Assembly (NCBI RefSeq): GCF_000282375.1
Contig: NZ_AKJK01000101.1
Coordinates: 1 to 64,000, forward strand
Direction: 5' to 3'
From: Pseudomonas sp. GM50
Lineage (GTDB): Bacteria; Pseudomonadota; Gammaproteobacteria; Pseudomonadales; Pseudomonadaceae
DNA length: 64,000 nucleotides
Part shown: positions 7,930 through 16,733 of the stretch, in pieces
Position numbering within the stretch: position 1 is the first letter of the stretch
How the letters are laid out: every line of letters begins with the position of its first letter
Notes under the pieces: model-generated
Databases searched by the model: none
Told to the model about the DNA's origin: nothing
Seen by the model: the letters and a program-made list of their open reading frames with translations, nothing else
Position numbers and translations under genes: made by a program

Positions 7930-9705
7930 TCAGGCCGATGCTTGTCGGTACTTCTTCAATCGGTACGCAAACTGCGCACGACTCAACCCCAGCAACCGCG
8001 CGGCGGCCGCCAGGTTGCCTTCGCTCTTTTGCAGTGCTTCGTCGATCAGGCGCGACTCCAGTCCTTCAATGGAGAAGCCGTGTTCCAGACGAGCCAGGGT
8101 TTCCAGCAAGGCCGGCCGAGGCTGTGTGCTGGCGGGGCAGGGGTCAGTGGCTGCGAGGCTGCCATTGCCGTCCAGAGAGTACGCCTCCTGCGGCATGGGT
8201 TCGTTGCGAAACAGGTGGACCAGATCGATGGCTTGACCGTCTTCGCTGGCGATCAGGCCGCGCTCGACCAGGTTCTGCAATTCCCGCACGTTGCCGGGAA
8301 AGTCATAGCGCAACAGCACCTTGAGCGCGCGCATGGTCAGCCCGGCGGGCTTGCGCGCATAGGCCTGACAGAAGCGTCGCAGGAACGCGTTGACCAGCAA
8401 CGGGATGTCATCACGACGTTCGCGCAGTGGCGGCAACGTGATGGGGTAGACGTTCAGGCGATAGAACAGGTCCTCGCGAAAGTCTCCGGCCGCCACGGCT
8501 TTGCGCAAGTCGACGTTGGTTGCCGCCACCACCCGGACATCGACCTTGATCGGCTGGCTGCCACCGATGCGCTCGATCTCACGCTCTTGCAATGCACGCA
8601 GCAGCTTGCCCTGCCCGGGCAGGCTGAGACTGGCGATTTCATCGAGAAACAGCGTGCCGCCGTGAGCCCGTTCGAAGCGTCCTGGGCGCGAATGGGTCGC
8701 GCCGGTATAGGCGCCGCGCTCGACACCGAACAGTTCGGCCTCGATCAGATTGTCCGGGATCGCGGCGCAGTTGAGGGCCACGAAAGGTGCTTGATGGCGT
8801 GGGCTGAACTGATGCAACTGACGGGCGAACAATTCCTTGCCGACCCCGGACTCGCCGCTGAACAGCACCGTGGCCGGCGTCGGCGCAACGCGCTGCAAGG
8901 CGAGGGTCGCGGCGTTGAAGGCGGCGCTGGCGCCAATGGGTTTTGGCCCGCCGGGTAGTTCGCTGTCGTCATCCTGGGGCGTGGGCGCCGGGGCTGGACG
9001 CTGCTTGGGGGCGACGCTGGATGGCGTGGCGGTGAGGTAACTCAGGTCCTGTTCGACATCGCCCCATTGCTCGGCAGTCTTGCCGATCACCCGGCAGCTC
9101 TCATGGCCCATGCCGCGGCACTCGGTCTCACGGAAGATCACCAGGCGGCCGAACAGCCCGCTGACGTAACCGATGGCATAGCCCAGTTCGGTCCAGCACA
9201 CCGGATCCTGGCCGATCCCGTAGGCGGCGATATGTTCGTCGGCCTCACAGGAGTGGTGCCAGAGGAACTCACCTTCGTAGAAGCCTGAGTCGGCGTCGAA
9301 TTTGAAGTGCAGGGGTTCGACCTTGGTCATGCCTTCAAGCGTGTGCAGGCGCGTGCCGGCGGAGAAAACCGCCGCAGCATCGGCGTCTGGCCAGCGCTCG
9401 CGGATCAATCGCGCATCGCGAGCGCCGGACAAATACCCGGTGCGGGTAAACAGACCGCGGGTCTGTTCCAGTCCCTGGCGCTCGATAATCTCGCGCCGCA
9501 GTGCGCCGAAGGATGAACTGTGCAATAGCAGCATGCGCTGGTCGTTGAGCCAGATGCGCCCGTCGACAGGGGAAAAGAACAGGCATTCGGTCAACTCGGC
9601 CAGGGTCGGTGAGTTGCCCTCGGCCAGTTGCGTACTGTCTCCCCGGGGCGAGAAATGTTCCTCCTGCACCGCGAGATGAGGAAGCAGCGAATGGGGATTA
9701 TTCAT
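7930..9705 (-). CDS. Sigma-54-dependent activator with XylR_N/V4R domain
   Basis: A 591-residue regulator of the XylR/DmpR class. The N-terminal 200 residues are an XylR_N plus V4R effector-binding domain (EGEFLWHHSCEADEHI, CRGMGHESCRVIGKTAEQWG with paired cysteines). An AAA+ domain follows with Walker A GESGVGKE, the sigma-54 contact loop GAYTGA and Walker B GGTLFLDEI. The C-terminus is a Fis-type helix-turn-helix (GNLAAAARLLGLSRAQFAYRLKKY). Such proteins bind an aromatic effector directly. It is divergent from the aldehyde dehydrogenase/calA operon, which has a -24/-12 promoter and an upstream palindrome, so it very likely activates that operon. ATG at 9705 is preferred over an upstream codon at 9747. 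Confidence 0.9.
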   Translation of the reverse strand: MNNPHSLLPHLAVQEEHFSPRGDSTQLAEGNSPTLAELTECLFFSPVDGRIWLNDQRMLLLHSSSFGALRREIIERQGLEQTRGLFTRTGYLSGARDARLIRERWPDADAAAVFSAGTRLHTLEGMTKVEPLHFKFDADSGFYEGEFLWHHSCEADEHIAAYGIGQDPVCWTELGYAIGYVSGLFGRLVIFRETECRGMGHESCRVIGKTAEQWGDVEQDLSYLTATPSSVAPKQRPAPAPTPQDDDSELPGGPKPIGASAAFNAATLALQRVAPTPATVLFSGESGVGKELFARQLHQFSPRHQAPFVALNCAAIPDNLIEAELFGVERGAYTGATHSRPGRFERAHGGTLFLDEIASLSLPGQGKLLRALQEREIERIGGSQPIKVDVRVVAATNVDLRKAVAAGDFREDLFYRLNVYPITLPPLRERRDDIPLLVNAFLRRFCQAYARKPAGLTMRALKVLLRYDFPGNVRELQNLVERGLIASEDGQAIDLVHLFRNEPMPQEAYSLDGNGSLAATDPCPASTQPRPALLETLARLEHGFSIEGLESRLIDEALQKSEGNLAAAARLLGLSRAQFAYRLKKYRQASA

Positions 9706-9731
9706 TGTTATATGCCCCTGAGCGAGTCGAC

Positions 9732-9746
9732 TGATCGAAATGATCA
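9732..9746. promoter_or_regulatory. Palindromic upstream activating site
   Basis: TGATC-GAAAT-GATCA is a perfect inverted repeat resembling XylR/DmpR-family activator sites (TTGATCAATTGATCAA type, from memory). It lies about 155 bases upstream of the sigma-54 promoter and 27 bases from the activator's own ATG. That position suits both enhancer-type activation of the calA operon and autoregulation. Confidence 0.6.
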
Positions 9747-9755
9747 ATTAGCAAA

Positions 9756-9775
9756 ACAGTTATTAAACATAACTT
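9756..9775. promoter_or_regulatory. FerR-type (MarR) operator, site B
   Basis: ACAGTTATTAAACATAACTT matches 13 of the 16 defined positions of the site-A/site-D consensus. It lies between the sigma-54 activator and its target operon, near the upstream activating palindrome. It would place the coniferyl alcohol step partly under the ferulate repressor. It is weaker than sites A and D. Confidence 0.5.
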
Positions 9776-9899
9776 TATCATTTGGACAAGTGGCCGGGTG
9801 TCGGCCGAGGGCCGAACGCTTTGCTCTATTCGTCGATGCTCCTCTCAAGCCCTCAGGCCAGAGCCTTCGCTACCTAAAACGCAGCGCAACGCTGGAAGT

Positions 9900-9915
9900 C
9901 GGCACAGCCCTTGCT
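9900..9915 (+). promoter_or_regulatory. Sigma-54 -24/-12 promoter
   Basis: CGGCACAGCCCTTGCT has the invariant GG (9901-9902) and GC (9913-9914) separated by ten bases, with GGCAC and TTGC as in the consensus TGGCACG-N4-TTGC. It points toward the aldehyde dehydrogenase start at 10000, giving a leader of about 75 bases, and pairs with the divergent sigma-54 activator. The leader carries a near-match A-rich motif (ACAAACACAAG at about 9974-9984). Confidence 0.8.
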
Positions 9916-9999
9916 CTAGTGCTTCAAGACGCAGACGACCTTCATCGCTTTAGCAAGGCCGCGTCAGGCAATTACAAACACAAGAGCCGGGAGACCGAA

Positions 10000-11475
10000 A
10001 TGTCGGTAAGTGAACCATCTGATTTTCTGCGGGACGAGCTGTGGTGCGAACGCATCTTCAATGGCGACTGGATACGTCCATTGGGCGGCGTCAATAGAGT
10101 CATCGAGCCGGCCACCGGAGAGGTACTGACCGTCACAGGATTGGCCGATGCGGCGGACATCGCGTTTGCCAGCCTGATCGCTGCCCGTGTTCAACCGGCC
10201 TGGGCGGCATTGGGGCCACGGGAACGCGCAGAGATCTTTCGCAACGCCGCAGCCTTGGCCCAGCAACACTTTGCCGAATTGGCGCTGTACATCGCTCGAG
10301 AAAGCGGCGGCAGCCTGTTCAAGGGTGAGCATGAGGTTCGTGAGGCGATCGTGTTGCTGCATCAGGCTGCCGGCCTGCTGTCGCAACCCCATGGGTTGGT
10401 CCTCCCAAGCGAAGCGGGGCGTTTGTCCTATGCGCGCCGGTTGCCCCATGGCGTGGTCGGGGTGATCTCGCCGTTCAACTTTCCCCTAGTGCTCTCCCTG
10501 CGCTCGGTGGCACCGGCGCTGGCGGCCGGCAACGCGGTGGTGCTCAAGCCCGATCCGCAAACCCCGGTGAGTGGCGGTTTCATCATTGCCCGGTTGTTCG
10601 AGGCGGCCGGTCTGCCCAAGGGACTGCTGCAGGTTTTGCCGGGCGCAGCCGTGGCCGGTGAGGCCCTGTGCCGCGACCCGCATGTTCGGATGATCGCGTT
10701 CACTGGTTCTACCGCCGCCGGGCGCAAGGTCGCGGAGCTGGCTGGGCGTCATCTGAAAAAAGTCGCCCTGGAGTTGGGCGGGAAGAACTCGTTGATTGTG
10801 CTCGAAGATGCCGATCTTGAGTTGGCGGCGAGCAATGCCGCCTGGGGTGCCTGGCTGCATCAGGGGCAAATCTGCATGGCCACTGGACGCATCCTGGCCC
10901 ATGAATCGATCGCGCAAGAACTGGTCCGCCGGCTGGCAGAGAAAGCCCGGGCGATCACGGTCGGCAATGCCGCTCGCGGCGAGGCGGTGCTGGGGCCTTT
11001 GATCAACAAACGACAGCTGCAACGCGTGCATGAAATCGTCACGGAGAGTGTGACTGCCGGGGCAACGCTGGAAGCCGGCGGCGAGTTTGAACGGCTGTTC
11101 TACCAACCTACGGTGCTTTCCGGTGTGCGCCCGGGCATGCGCGCATTCGACGAGGAAATCTTCGGCCCGGTGGCCACGGTGGTGAGTTTTGCCAGCGACG
11201 ATGAGGCCATCGACCTGGCCAACCGCACCGAGTATGGCTTGTCCGCGGGGATCATTTCGCCTTCGGTCGGGCACGCGATGGCGATTGGCGAGCAGCTTAA
11301 TTGCGGTCTGCTGCACATCAACGATCAGACGGTGGCCGACGAGTGCATCAACCCGTTCGGTGGGCGCGGCAGCTCGGGAAATGGCGGCAGCGTTGGCGGC
11401 CCGGCCGACTGGGACGAATACACCCAATGGCAGTGGGTGACGGTCAAGGATAAGGCGCCACGCTACCCGTTCTGA
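10000..11475 (+). CDS. Aromatic aldehyde dehydrogenase (probable coniferyl aldehyde dehydrogenase)
   Basis: A 491-residue NAD(P)-dependent aldehyde dehydrogenase. Visible signatures are the SPFNFPLVLSLRS cofactor-site loop, FTGSTAAGR, the general-base motif LELGGKN and the catalytic cysteine in GQICMATGR. Overall it resembles benzaldehyde dehydrogenases of the XylC type. The ATG at 10000 has GGGAG six bases upstream; the open frame continues further upstream but runs through the sigma-54 promoter. It is followed 59 bases later by calA, so the natural substrate is most likely coniferyl aldehyde, which it would oxidise to ferulate. Benzaldehyde or vanillin may also be used; a separate vanillin dehydrogenase lies at 28.7 kb. 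Confidence 0.85.
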   Translation: MSVSEPSDFLRDELWCERIFNGDWIRPLGGVNRVIEPATGEVLTVTGLADAADIAFASLIAARVQPAWAALGPRERAEIFRNAAALAQQHFAELALYIARESGGSLFKGEHEVREAIVLLHQAAGLLSQPHGLVLPSEAGRLSYARRLPHGVVGVISPFNFPLVLSLRSVAPALAAGNAVVLKPDPQTPVSGGFIIARLFEAAGLPKGLLQVLPGAAVAGEALCRDPHVRMIAFTGSTAAGRKVAELAGRHLKKVALELGGKNSLIVLEDADLELAASNAAWGAWLHQGQICMATGRILAHESIAQELVRRLAEKARAITVGNAARGEAVLGPLINKRQLQRVHEIVTESVTAGATLEAGGEFERLFYQPTVLSGVRPGMRAFDEEIFGPVATVVSFASDDEAIDLANRTEYGLSAGIISPSVGHAMAIGEQLNCGLLHINDQTVADECINPFGGRGSSGNGGSVGGPADWDEYTQWQWVTVKDKAPRYPF

Positions 11476-11510
11476 CGGACAGGACCAGACCGACGAGGTC
11501 GGGCGAGTAC

Positions 11511-11524
11511 ACAAAAATAATAAG
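11511..11524 (+). promoter_or_regulatory. A-rich Hfq/Crc-type motif before calA
   Basis: ACAAAAATAATAAG immediately precedes and touches the GAGGA ribosome binding site of calA. AANAANAA motifs at this position are the known Hfq-Crc targets through which pseudomonads repress catabolic genes when a better carbon source is present. Confidence 0.6.
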
Positions 11525-11534
11525 AGGACTCAAC

Positions 11535-12302
11535 ATGAAACTCGACAACAAGATGGTGCTGGTGACCGGGGTCTCTTCGGGTATCGGCGCCGCCACTGCA
11601 AGCCTGCTGCGCGCCCACGGCGCCCACGTGATTGGTATCGATCTGAAGGCCCCGCACATGACCCTGGACGGTTTTGTTCAGGGCGATCTGAGCAGTGCCG
11701 AGAACATCGACCGGCTGTTGCCGCAGCTACCGGCACGGGTCGACAGCCTGTGCAATATCGCCGGGGTGCCGGGCACCGCAAACCCGCAACTGCTGGCGAA
11801 GGTCAACTACCTGGGGTTGCGTCACCTTAGCCAGGCATTGCTGCCGCGCATCACCGCTGGCGGCAGCATCGTCAATATCGCCTCGATCCTCGGCGCCGAG
11901 TGGCCGTTACGCCTGGAGTTGCACAAGGCGCTTGCGCGCATCGAAGGTTTCGCCGCCGCGCAAGCCTGGCTGGCCGAGCACCCGGTACCGGATGAGACCT
12001 GCTACCAGTATTTCAAGGAAGCCTTGATCGTCTGGAACTACCTGCAGGCCCAGCCCTGGTTTCTCGAACATTCAGTGCGCATGAACAGCGTGGCGCCGGG
12101 CCCGGTCTTCACCCCCATCCTCGGCGACTTCGTGAGCATGCTCGGTGAAGCACGAACCCAGGCCGATGCCCATCGCATGAAGCGCCCCGGTTATGCCGAT
12201 GAGGTGGCGGCGGTGATCGCTTTCCTGTGTGCCGACGAGTCGCGCTGGATCAACGGCGTCAACCTGGCGGTCGATGGCGGATTGGCCTCCACCTACATCT
12301 GA
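11535..12302 (+). CDS. calA: Coniferyl-alcohol dehydrogenase (SDR)
   Basis: A 255-residue short-chain dehydrogenase. TGVSSGIGAA binds the nucleotide at residues 10-19, CNIAGVPG is the NNAG-type structural motif, NIASILGAEW carries the catalytic serine and YQYFKEAL the Tyr/Lys pair. The long insert between serine and tyrosine (residues about 120-155) and the FTPILGDF segment are as I recall for CalA, which oxidises coniferyl alcohol to coniferyl aldehyde. The aldehyde dehydrogenase upstream takes the next step. RBS is AGAGGA. The assignment rests on family resemblance plus the complete ferulate-vanillate pathway downstream. Confidence 0.87.
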   Translation: MKLDNKMVLVTGVSSGIGAATASLLRAHGAHVIGIDLKAPHMTLDGFVQGDLSSAENIDRLLPQLPARVDSLCNIAGVPGTANPQLLAKVNYLGLRHLSQALLPRITAGGSIVNIASILGAEWPLRLELHKALARIEGFAAAQAWLAEHPVPDETCYQYFKEALIVWNYLQAQPWFLEHSVRMNSVAPGPVFTPILGDFVSMLGEARTQADAHRMKRPGYADEVAAVIAFLCADESRWINGVNLAVDGGLASTYI

Positions 12303-12308
12303 AACCCC

Positions 12309-12438
12309 GTGGCGAGGGGGCTCGCCCCCGTTCGGCTGCGAAGCAGTCGCAAACCGGTACACGGGGTCTGCTTGAGAGAACTCGTTGCCTGAATTCAGGG
12401 CCGCTGCGCACCCCAGCGGGGGCAAGCCCCCTCGCCAC
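12309..12438. repeat. REPIN (GTGGCGAGGGGGC family)
   Basis: Two inverted REP arms: GTGGCGAGGGGGCTCGCCCC at the left, and the complementary GGGGGCAAGCCCCCTCGCCAC at the right, separated by a non-repetitive spacer. The same family is seen at 47617-47744. It interrupts the operon between calA and the DUF1302 gene and would form a large RNA structure in the transcript, possibly altering expression of the downstream transport genes. Confidence 0.8.
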
Positions 12439-12455
12439 AAATGCAAAGCCATGCC

Positions 12456-12473
12456 AAAAATAAAAATAATGAG
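12456..12473 (+). promoter_or_regulatory. A-rich Hfq/Crc-type motif before the DUF1302 gene
   Basis: AAAAATAAAAATAATGAG overlaps the GAGGAG ribosome binding site of the following gene. It contains repeated AANAANAA-type units, as expected for Hfq-Crc control. Confidence 0.6.
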
Positions 12474-12481
12474 GAGCGTCC

Positions 12482-14131
12482 ATGGACAACGTTAAACGTT
12501 GCTTTCGTTTCAAGCATTGCGCCCTGTTTCTGGCGTTATGCAGCACAGGCGTAATGGTCGAAAGGGCCGAGGCCATGCAAATGGACCTGGGTGATTCGGA
12601 CTGGAAACTGCGTTGGGACAACACCATCAAGTACAGCCAGGCCTGGCGTCTGCAAGGTCAGGACAGCCGATTGGTCAACGCACCGACCGCCAACGGCCTG
12701 TACCCCTCGATCCAGAGTCAGGGCGATAAAAACTTCAGCAGCGGCCTGGTCTCCAACCGCCTGGACCTGTTCTCTGAAATGGACCTCAGCCGGCAAAACT
12801 ATGGGCTGCGTGTGAGCGGCGCGGCCTGGTACGACGATATCTACAACCAGGACACCGACAGCAGCGAGCAGCCGCATTTCCTCAGCGAAACCCGCGAACT
12901 CCACGGTCGCGACGCGGAAATTCTCGACGCCTTCGTGTTCCTGCGCGGTGACCTCGGTGACGACTCCCAGGGCGTGGTGCGTCTGGGCCGGCACAGCCTG
13001 ATCTACGGTGAAAGCCTGTTCTACGGTGGCAACGGCATCGCCAATGCCCAGGGCCCGACCGATGTGGTCAAGTTGCTCAGTGTGCCGGGGACCCAGTTCA
13101 AGGAGATCCTGCGTCCGGTCAACCAGATCTCCGGGCAGTTGCAGATCAACCCGCAGTTGTCGGTGGGCGCTTACTACCAGTTCGAGTGGGAACGTTCCAA
13201 TCTGCCCGGCGCCGGCAGCTACTTGAGCGATGTCGATGCCATCGGATATGGCAGCGGTTCGCTGCGCGAAGTGTTCGGCAACGACACGGTGAATGGCGGC
13301 GATGTGAAGCCACGAAATTCGGGGCAGGGCGGCATGCAGATTCGCTTCAAACCGACCGGGACCGAACTGGAGCTGGGTTTCTACGCCGCGCAGTATCACG
13401 ACAAAACCCCGATCGGCCTGTATGCCTACCTCGACGGTGCGGCCGCGGCGGCCACCGGGCTGCCGATCCTGGGTTCTTATCGTCAGGTCTACGCCGAAGA
13501 TATCAAGACTGCCGGCGTCAGCTTCTCCACTGCCTATGGGCCGTTCAACTTTGCCGGTGAAACCTCCGTGCGCTGGAATGCGCCGCTGGTGAGCAACCTG
13601 CAAGTGGTGACCCCAGGCATGGAGGCCGATGGCGGCGATGACTCACTGTTTGCCCGAGGCAAAACCGCTCACGCCAACCTCTCGGCGATTTACCTGTTAT
13701 CGCCTGGTGCTTTCTGGGATGGCGGTTCGGCACTGGCCGAACTGGCCTGGAACCGAACCCTGAGCGTCACCGAGAACGCCGCGGCGCTGGACTCCAACAC
13801 CACCCGTGATGCCACGGCGCTAAGGGTATTGGTGGAGCCTGCGTACTTCCAGATTGTCGACGGGATCGACCTGACCGTGCCGATCGGCATGGGTGTGGTG
13901 CTCGACGGGCGTTCTTCGGCCGTCAACAAGTCGGGCTTCGGCAATACCCATGCTGGCGACTGGAGTGTCGGGCTCAAGGCCACGTATCTGCAGCGCTGGG
14001 ATGTCGGCCTCAACTACGTGAACTTCTTCGGTGCGCCAAAAGCCGGGCTGCGCGAGGACGGCAATTTCAGTTACGGGCAATCACTGGCCGACCGTGACTT
14101 CGTTTCGCTCTACGTGAAAACCTCATTCTAA
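12482..14131 (+). CDS. DUF1302-family outer-membrane protein
   Basis: A 549-residue protein with a signal peptide (CALFLALCSTGVMVERAEA) and a body rich in beta-strands: repeated aromatic-ended segments such as NYGLRVSGAAWYDD, SVGAYYQFEWER and LELGFYAAQYHD, ending in a terminal Phe (LYVKTSF) typical of outer-membrane barrels. DUF1302 proteins commonly sit with DUF1329, YCF48 and RND proteins in clusters for degradation of hydrophobic compounds, as here. I infer a role in moving coniferyl alcohol, dimers or similar phenolics across the outer membrane. No biochemical function is certain. RBS is GAGGAG. Confidence 0.82.
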   Translation: MDNVKRCFRFKHCALFLALCSTGVMVERAEAMQMDLGDSDWKLRWDNTIKYSQAWRLQGQDSRLVNAPTANGLYPSIQSQGDKNFSSGLVSNRLDLFSEMDLSRQNYGLRVSGAAWYDDIYNQDTDSSEQPHFLSETRELHGRDAEILDAFVFLRGDLGDDSQGVVRLGRHSLIYGESLFYGGNGIANAQGPTDVVKLLSVPGTQFKEILRPVNQISGQLQINPQLSVGAYYQFEWERSNLPGAGSYLSDVDAIGYGSGSLREVFGNDTVNGGDVKPRNSGQGGMQIRFKPTGTELELGFYAAQYHDKTPIGLYAYLDGAAAAATGLPILGSYRQVYAEDIKTAGVSFSTAYGPFNFAGETSVRWNAPLVSNLQVVTPGMEADGGDDSLFARGKTAHANLSAIYLLSPGAFWDGGSALAELAWNRTLSVTENAAALDSNTTRDATALRVLVEPAYFQIVDGIDLTVPIGMGVVLDGRSSAVNKSGFGNTHAGDWSVGLKATYLQRWDVGLNYVNFFGAPKAGLREDGNFSYGQSLADRDFVSLYVKTSF

Positions 14132-14146
14132 TAAGGTGGATTCGCC

Positions 14147-15508
14147 ATGCAGAACAACGCTTTCCTGAACACTTGCGTCCTTACCCTGGCCCTGGCCGGA
14201 ATCAGCCTGGCGCAGGCAGCGGTGTCGCCTGAACAGGCTGCACGCTTGAAGTCTGAACTGACGCCCCTTGGCGGTGAGCGCGCCGGCAACGCCGATGGCA
14301 GCATCCCGGCCTGGGACGGCGGTTACACCAAGGTCGCGCCGGGCTACAAACCGGGTGACAAACGTGCCGATCCATTCGCCGGCGAGAAACCGCTGTACTC
14401 GATCAAGGCCTCGAACATGGAGCAGTACGCCAGCGGATTGGCCGAAGGCACCAAGCTCCTGCTGAAGAAATACCCGGACTATCGCCTGGACGTATACCCG
14501 ACCCATCGCTCGGCAGCGGCCCCGCAATGGGTGTATGACAACACCGGCAAGAATGCCACCCGTGCCACACTGGATGTGGACACCGAGAAAGTCAGCAGCG
14601 CCTATGGCGGTATCCCGTTCCCGATCCCGGACAACGGCGCGCAAGTGCTGTGGAACTACCGGTTGTCCTGGCAGGGCGGCGAGACCATCAGCGCACCTTT
14701 TGATACCTGGCTGATGACCGCCGGTGGCAAGAAGGTCCAGGCCACCCGAGCCCTGTTCAGCTATCAGTTTCCCTACTACTCGGAAAGCGGCAGCCTGGAA
14801 AATTTTGCCGGCAAGTACCAGATTGGCAAGCTGCTGACCGAACTGCCGTCATCCAAGGCCGGCGAAGGCCTGATGACCCATTGGGACATGGACCCGGCCA
14901 ACCGTGCAGCCTGGCAGTATCTGGTCGGCCAGCGCCGGGTACGGCGAGCGCCGAACATCGCCTACGACACCCCGGACTTCGTCACCTCCGGCGTCGGTCT
15001 GTTTGACGAAGCGTTCATGCTGTTCGGGCCTACCGACCGCTACGATCTCAAGCTTGCGGGCAAGAAAGAACTGATCGTCCCTTACAACAATAATCGCGCC
15101 GGCCTGGCCAAGAGCGACGACCTGGTCAAGCAGAACTTCCTCAATCCTGATCTGGTGCGCTGGGAGAAGCATCGGGTCTGGGTGGTCGAGGCCACGCTCA
15201 AATCCGGCAAGCGCCATGTGGTGCCGCATCGGACCTACTACGTCGACGAGGACTCCTGGCAGATCCTGATGGTCGACGGGTATGACGCCCAGGGCAAACT
15301 GGGCCGGCAGATGTATTCGCTGACGCTGTTGGCACCGGACCTGCCGGCGCTCACTGCGCAAGTCATGTGGGGCAGCTACAACCTCGATACGGGCGCCTAC
15401 TTCCTTAACTCTTCGAGCAACGATCTGGCGGTCCAGTACCAGACGATCGCAAAACCTTCGGCTTCCTTTTACACACCGGATGCCATGGCCAACGAAAACA
15501 TGCGTTGA
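14147..15508 (+). CDS. DUF1329 periplasmic protein
   Basis: A 453-residue protein with a signal peptide ending LAQA (NTCVLTLALAGISLAQA). The mature start VSPEQAARLKSELTPLGGERAGNADGSIPAWDGGY is a hallmark of DUF1329 proteins, and the family has a LolA/LolB-like fold suited to carrying hydrophobic cargo. The gene begins 15 bases after the DUF1302 stop with AAGGTGG upstream, so the two are translated from one message. Its likely role is a periplasmic shuttle between the DUF1302 barrel and the RND membrane protein encoded downstream. The cargo is inferred to be a phenylpropanoid. Confidence 0.8.
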   Translation: MQNNAFLNTCVLTLALAGISLAQAAVSPEQAARLKSELTPLGGERAGNADGSIPAWDGGYTKVAPGYKPGDKRADPFAGEKPLYSIKASNMEQYASGLAEGTKLLLKKYPDYRLDVYPTHRSAAAPQWVYDNTGKNATRATLDVDTEKVSSAYGGIPFPIPDNGAQVLWNYRLSWQGGETISAPFDTWLMTAGGKKVQATRALFSYQFPYYSESGSLENFAGKYQIGKLLTELPSSKAGEGLMTHWDMDPANRAAWQYLVGQRRVRRAPNIAYDTPDFVTSGVGLFDEAFMLFGPTDRYDLKLAGKKELIVPYNNNRAGLAKSDDLVKQNFLNPDLVRWEKHRVWVVEATLKSGKRHVVPHRTYYVDEDSWQILMVDGYDAQGKLGRQMYSLTLLAPDLPALTAQVMWGSYNLDTGAYFLNSSSNDLAVQYQTIAKPSASFYTPDAMANENMR

Positions 15509-15577
15509 ACCATGGAGCGCCGTGACGAGCGAAAAACTCGTCGCGGTCGCTGGCGATTTTCCAGGCGGGATAAAGAC

Positions 15578-16681
15578 ATGAACGTTGAAAAAATCTTTGC
15601 GAGTTTCGGTCTGCGATGGAGTGCCGGCGCGCTGGCGTTGTGTCTGTTGGCGAGCACGTCCATGGTTGCGCAGGCCGCGACGTTTGCTGTGCTACAGCAG
15701 CCGGCACTGCCGACCGCCAAGGCGGCACGTGCGGTATTGCTTGGGTTGGCCCGGGCCGGCGAGCGTCTGGTGGCGGTCGGCGAGCGCGGCATCGTGTTGC
15801 TCTCGGATGACTCTGGAATGAGTTGGCGCCAGGCCCGTGTGCCGGTCAGCGTCAGCCTGACCGCGGTGCAATTCGTCGACGCGGAGCAGGGCTGGGCGGT
15901 CGGTCATCTGGGGGTGGTGTTGCACACCGAGGACGGTGGCGAAACCTGGCACAAGCAACTCGACGGTGAGCGTGCCGCCGCGCTGGCGGTGCAGGCCGCG
16001 GAGCGCGATGCCGATCAGCCGGGCGGCGCCAGTAACCTTGCGCAGGCACGGCAGATGCTGGATGACGGGCCGGATAAACCGTTTCTCGACCTGTACTTCA
16101 GTGACCGGCTGCATGGCTACATCGTGGGTGCCTATAACCAGATCTATCGGACCGACGACGGCGGACGAAACTGGCGACCGTGGATGCAGCATGTGGACAA
16201 TCCGCAGGGCCTGAACCTGTATGCGATCCGTGCTTCGGGTAACGATCTGCTTCTGGTCGGAGAGCGCGGTCTGTTGTTGCGTTCGACCGATGCCGGGCAT
16301 TCGTTCAAGGCCCTGAAATCACCTTATGAAGGCAGCTTTTTCGGTCTTCTCGGTACCCGCGACGGAGCGTTGATTGCCTATGGATTGCGCGGCAACGCCT
16401 GGTGGTCCGAGGACCGTGGCAGCAGTTGGCGACGACTCGACACCGGCATCGAATCAACGCTGGCGACCGCCATCGAACTGCGTGACGGCAGCCTGCTGTT
16501 GGCCAGCCAGAGCGGCGAACTGTTGTTCAGCCATGACCAGGGTCGCAGTTTCGACAAACGCCGGAGCCGCAGCGGCGGGACGGTCGCTGCCGTGCAACAG
16601 ACAGCCGACGGCAGTCTGGCCAGCGTCGGTTTGAGTGGCGTGGCCACTGATCAGGATCCGCGGGCCTCCGCCAAACCTTGA
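15578..16681 (+). CDS. YCF48/BNR beta-propeller periplasmic protein
   Basis: A 367-residue secreted protein. The signal peptide is ALALCLLASTSMVAQA. The body repeats Asp-box/BNR units: LLSDDSGMSWRQ, LHTEDGGETWHK, YRTDDGGRNWRP, LRSTDAGHSFKA, WWSEDRGSSWRR and LFSHDQGRSFDK, giving a propeller of about six to seven blades related to photosystem II assembly factor YCF48. Such proteins recur between DUF1329 and MMPL/RND genes and probably act as assembly or adaptor subunits. ATG at 15578 is chosen because it starts the signal peptide and follows GCGGGA. Confidence 0.8.
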   Translation: MNVEKIFASFGLRWSAGALALCLLASTSMVAQAATFAVLQQPALPTAKAARAVLLGLARAGERLVAVGERGIVLLSDDSGMSWRQARVPVSVSLTAVQFVDAEQGWAVGHLGVVLHTEDGGETWHKQLDGERAAALAVQAAERDADQPGGASNLAQARQMLDDGPDKPFLDLYFSDRLHGYIVGAYNQIYRTDDGGRNWRPWMQHVDNPQGLNLYAIRASGNDLLLVGERGLLLRSTDAGHSFKALKSPYEGSFFGLLGTRDGALIAYGLRGNAWWSEDRGSSWRRLDTGIESTLATAIELRDGSLLLASQSGELLFSHDQGRSFDKRRSRSGGTVAAVQQTADGSLASVGLSGVATDQDPRASAKP

Positions 16682-16733
16682 AACTTCACGGTGTAGCGCT
16701 ATCGGGCCATGGCCCGTGCAACAGGAGTCAGAC

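Noticed and set aside
12536..13603. 355-codon minus-strand frame
   Set aside because: Antisense to the DUF1302 barrel; composition is that of a complementary frame.
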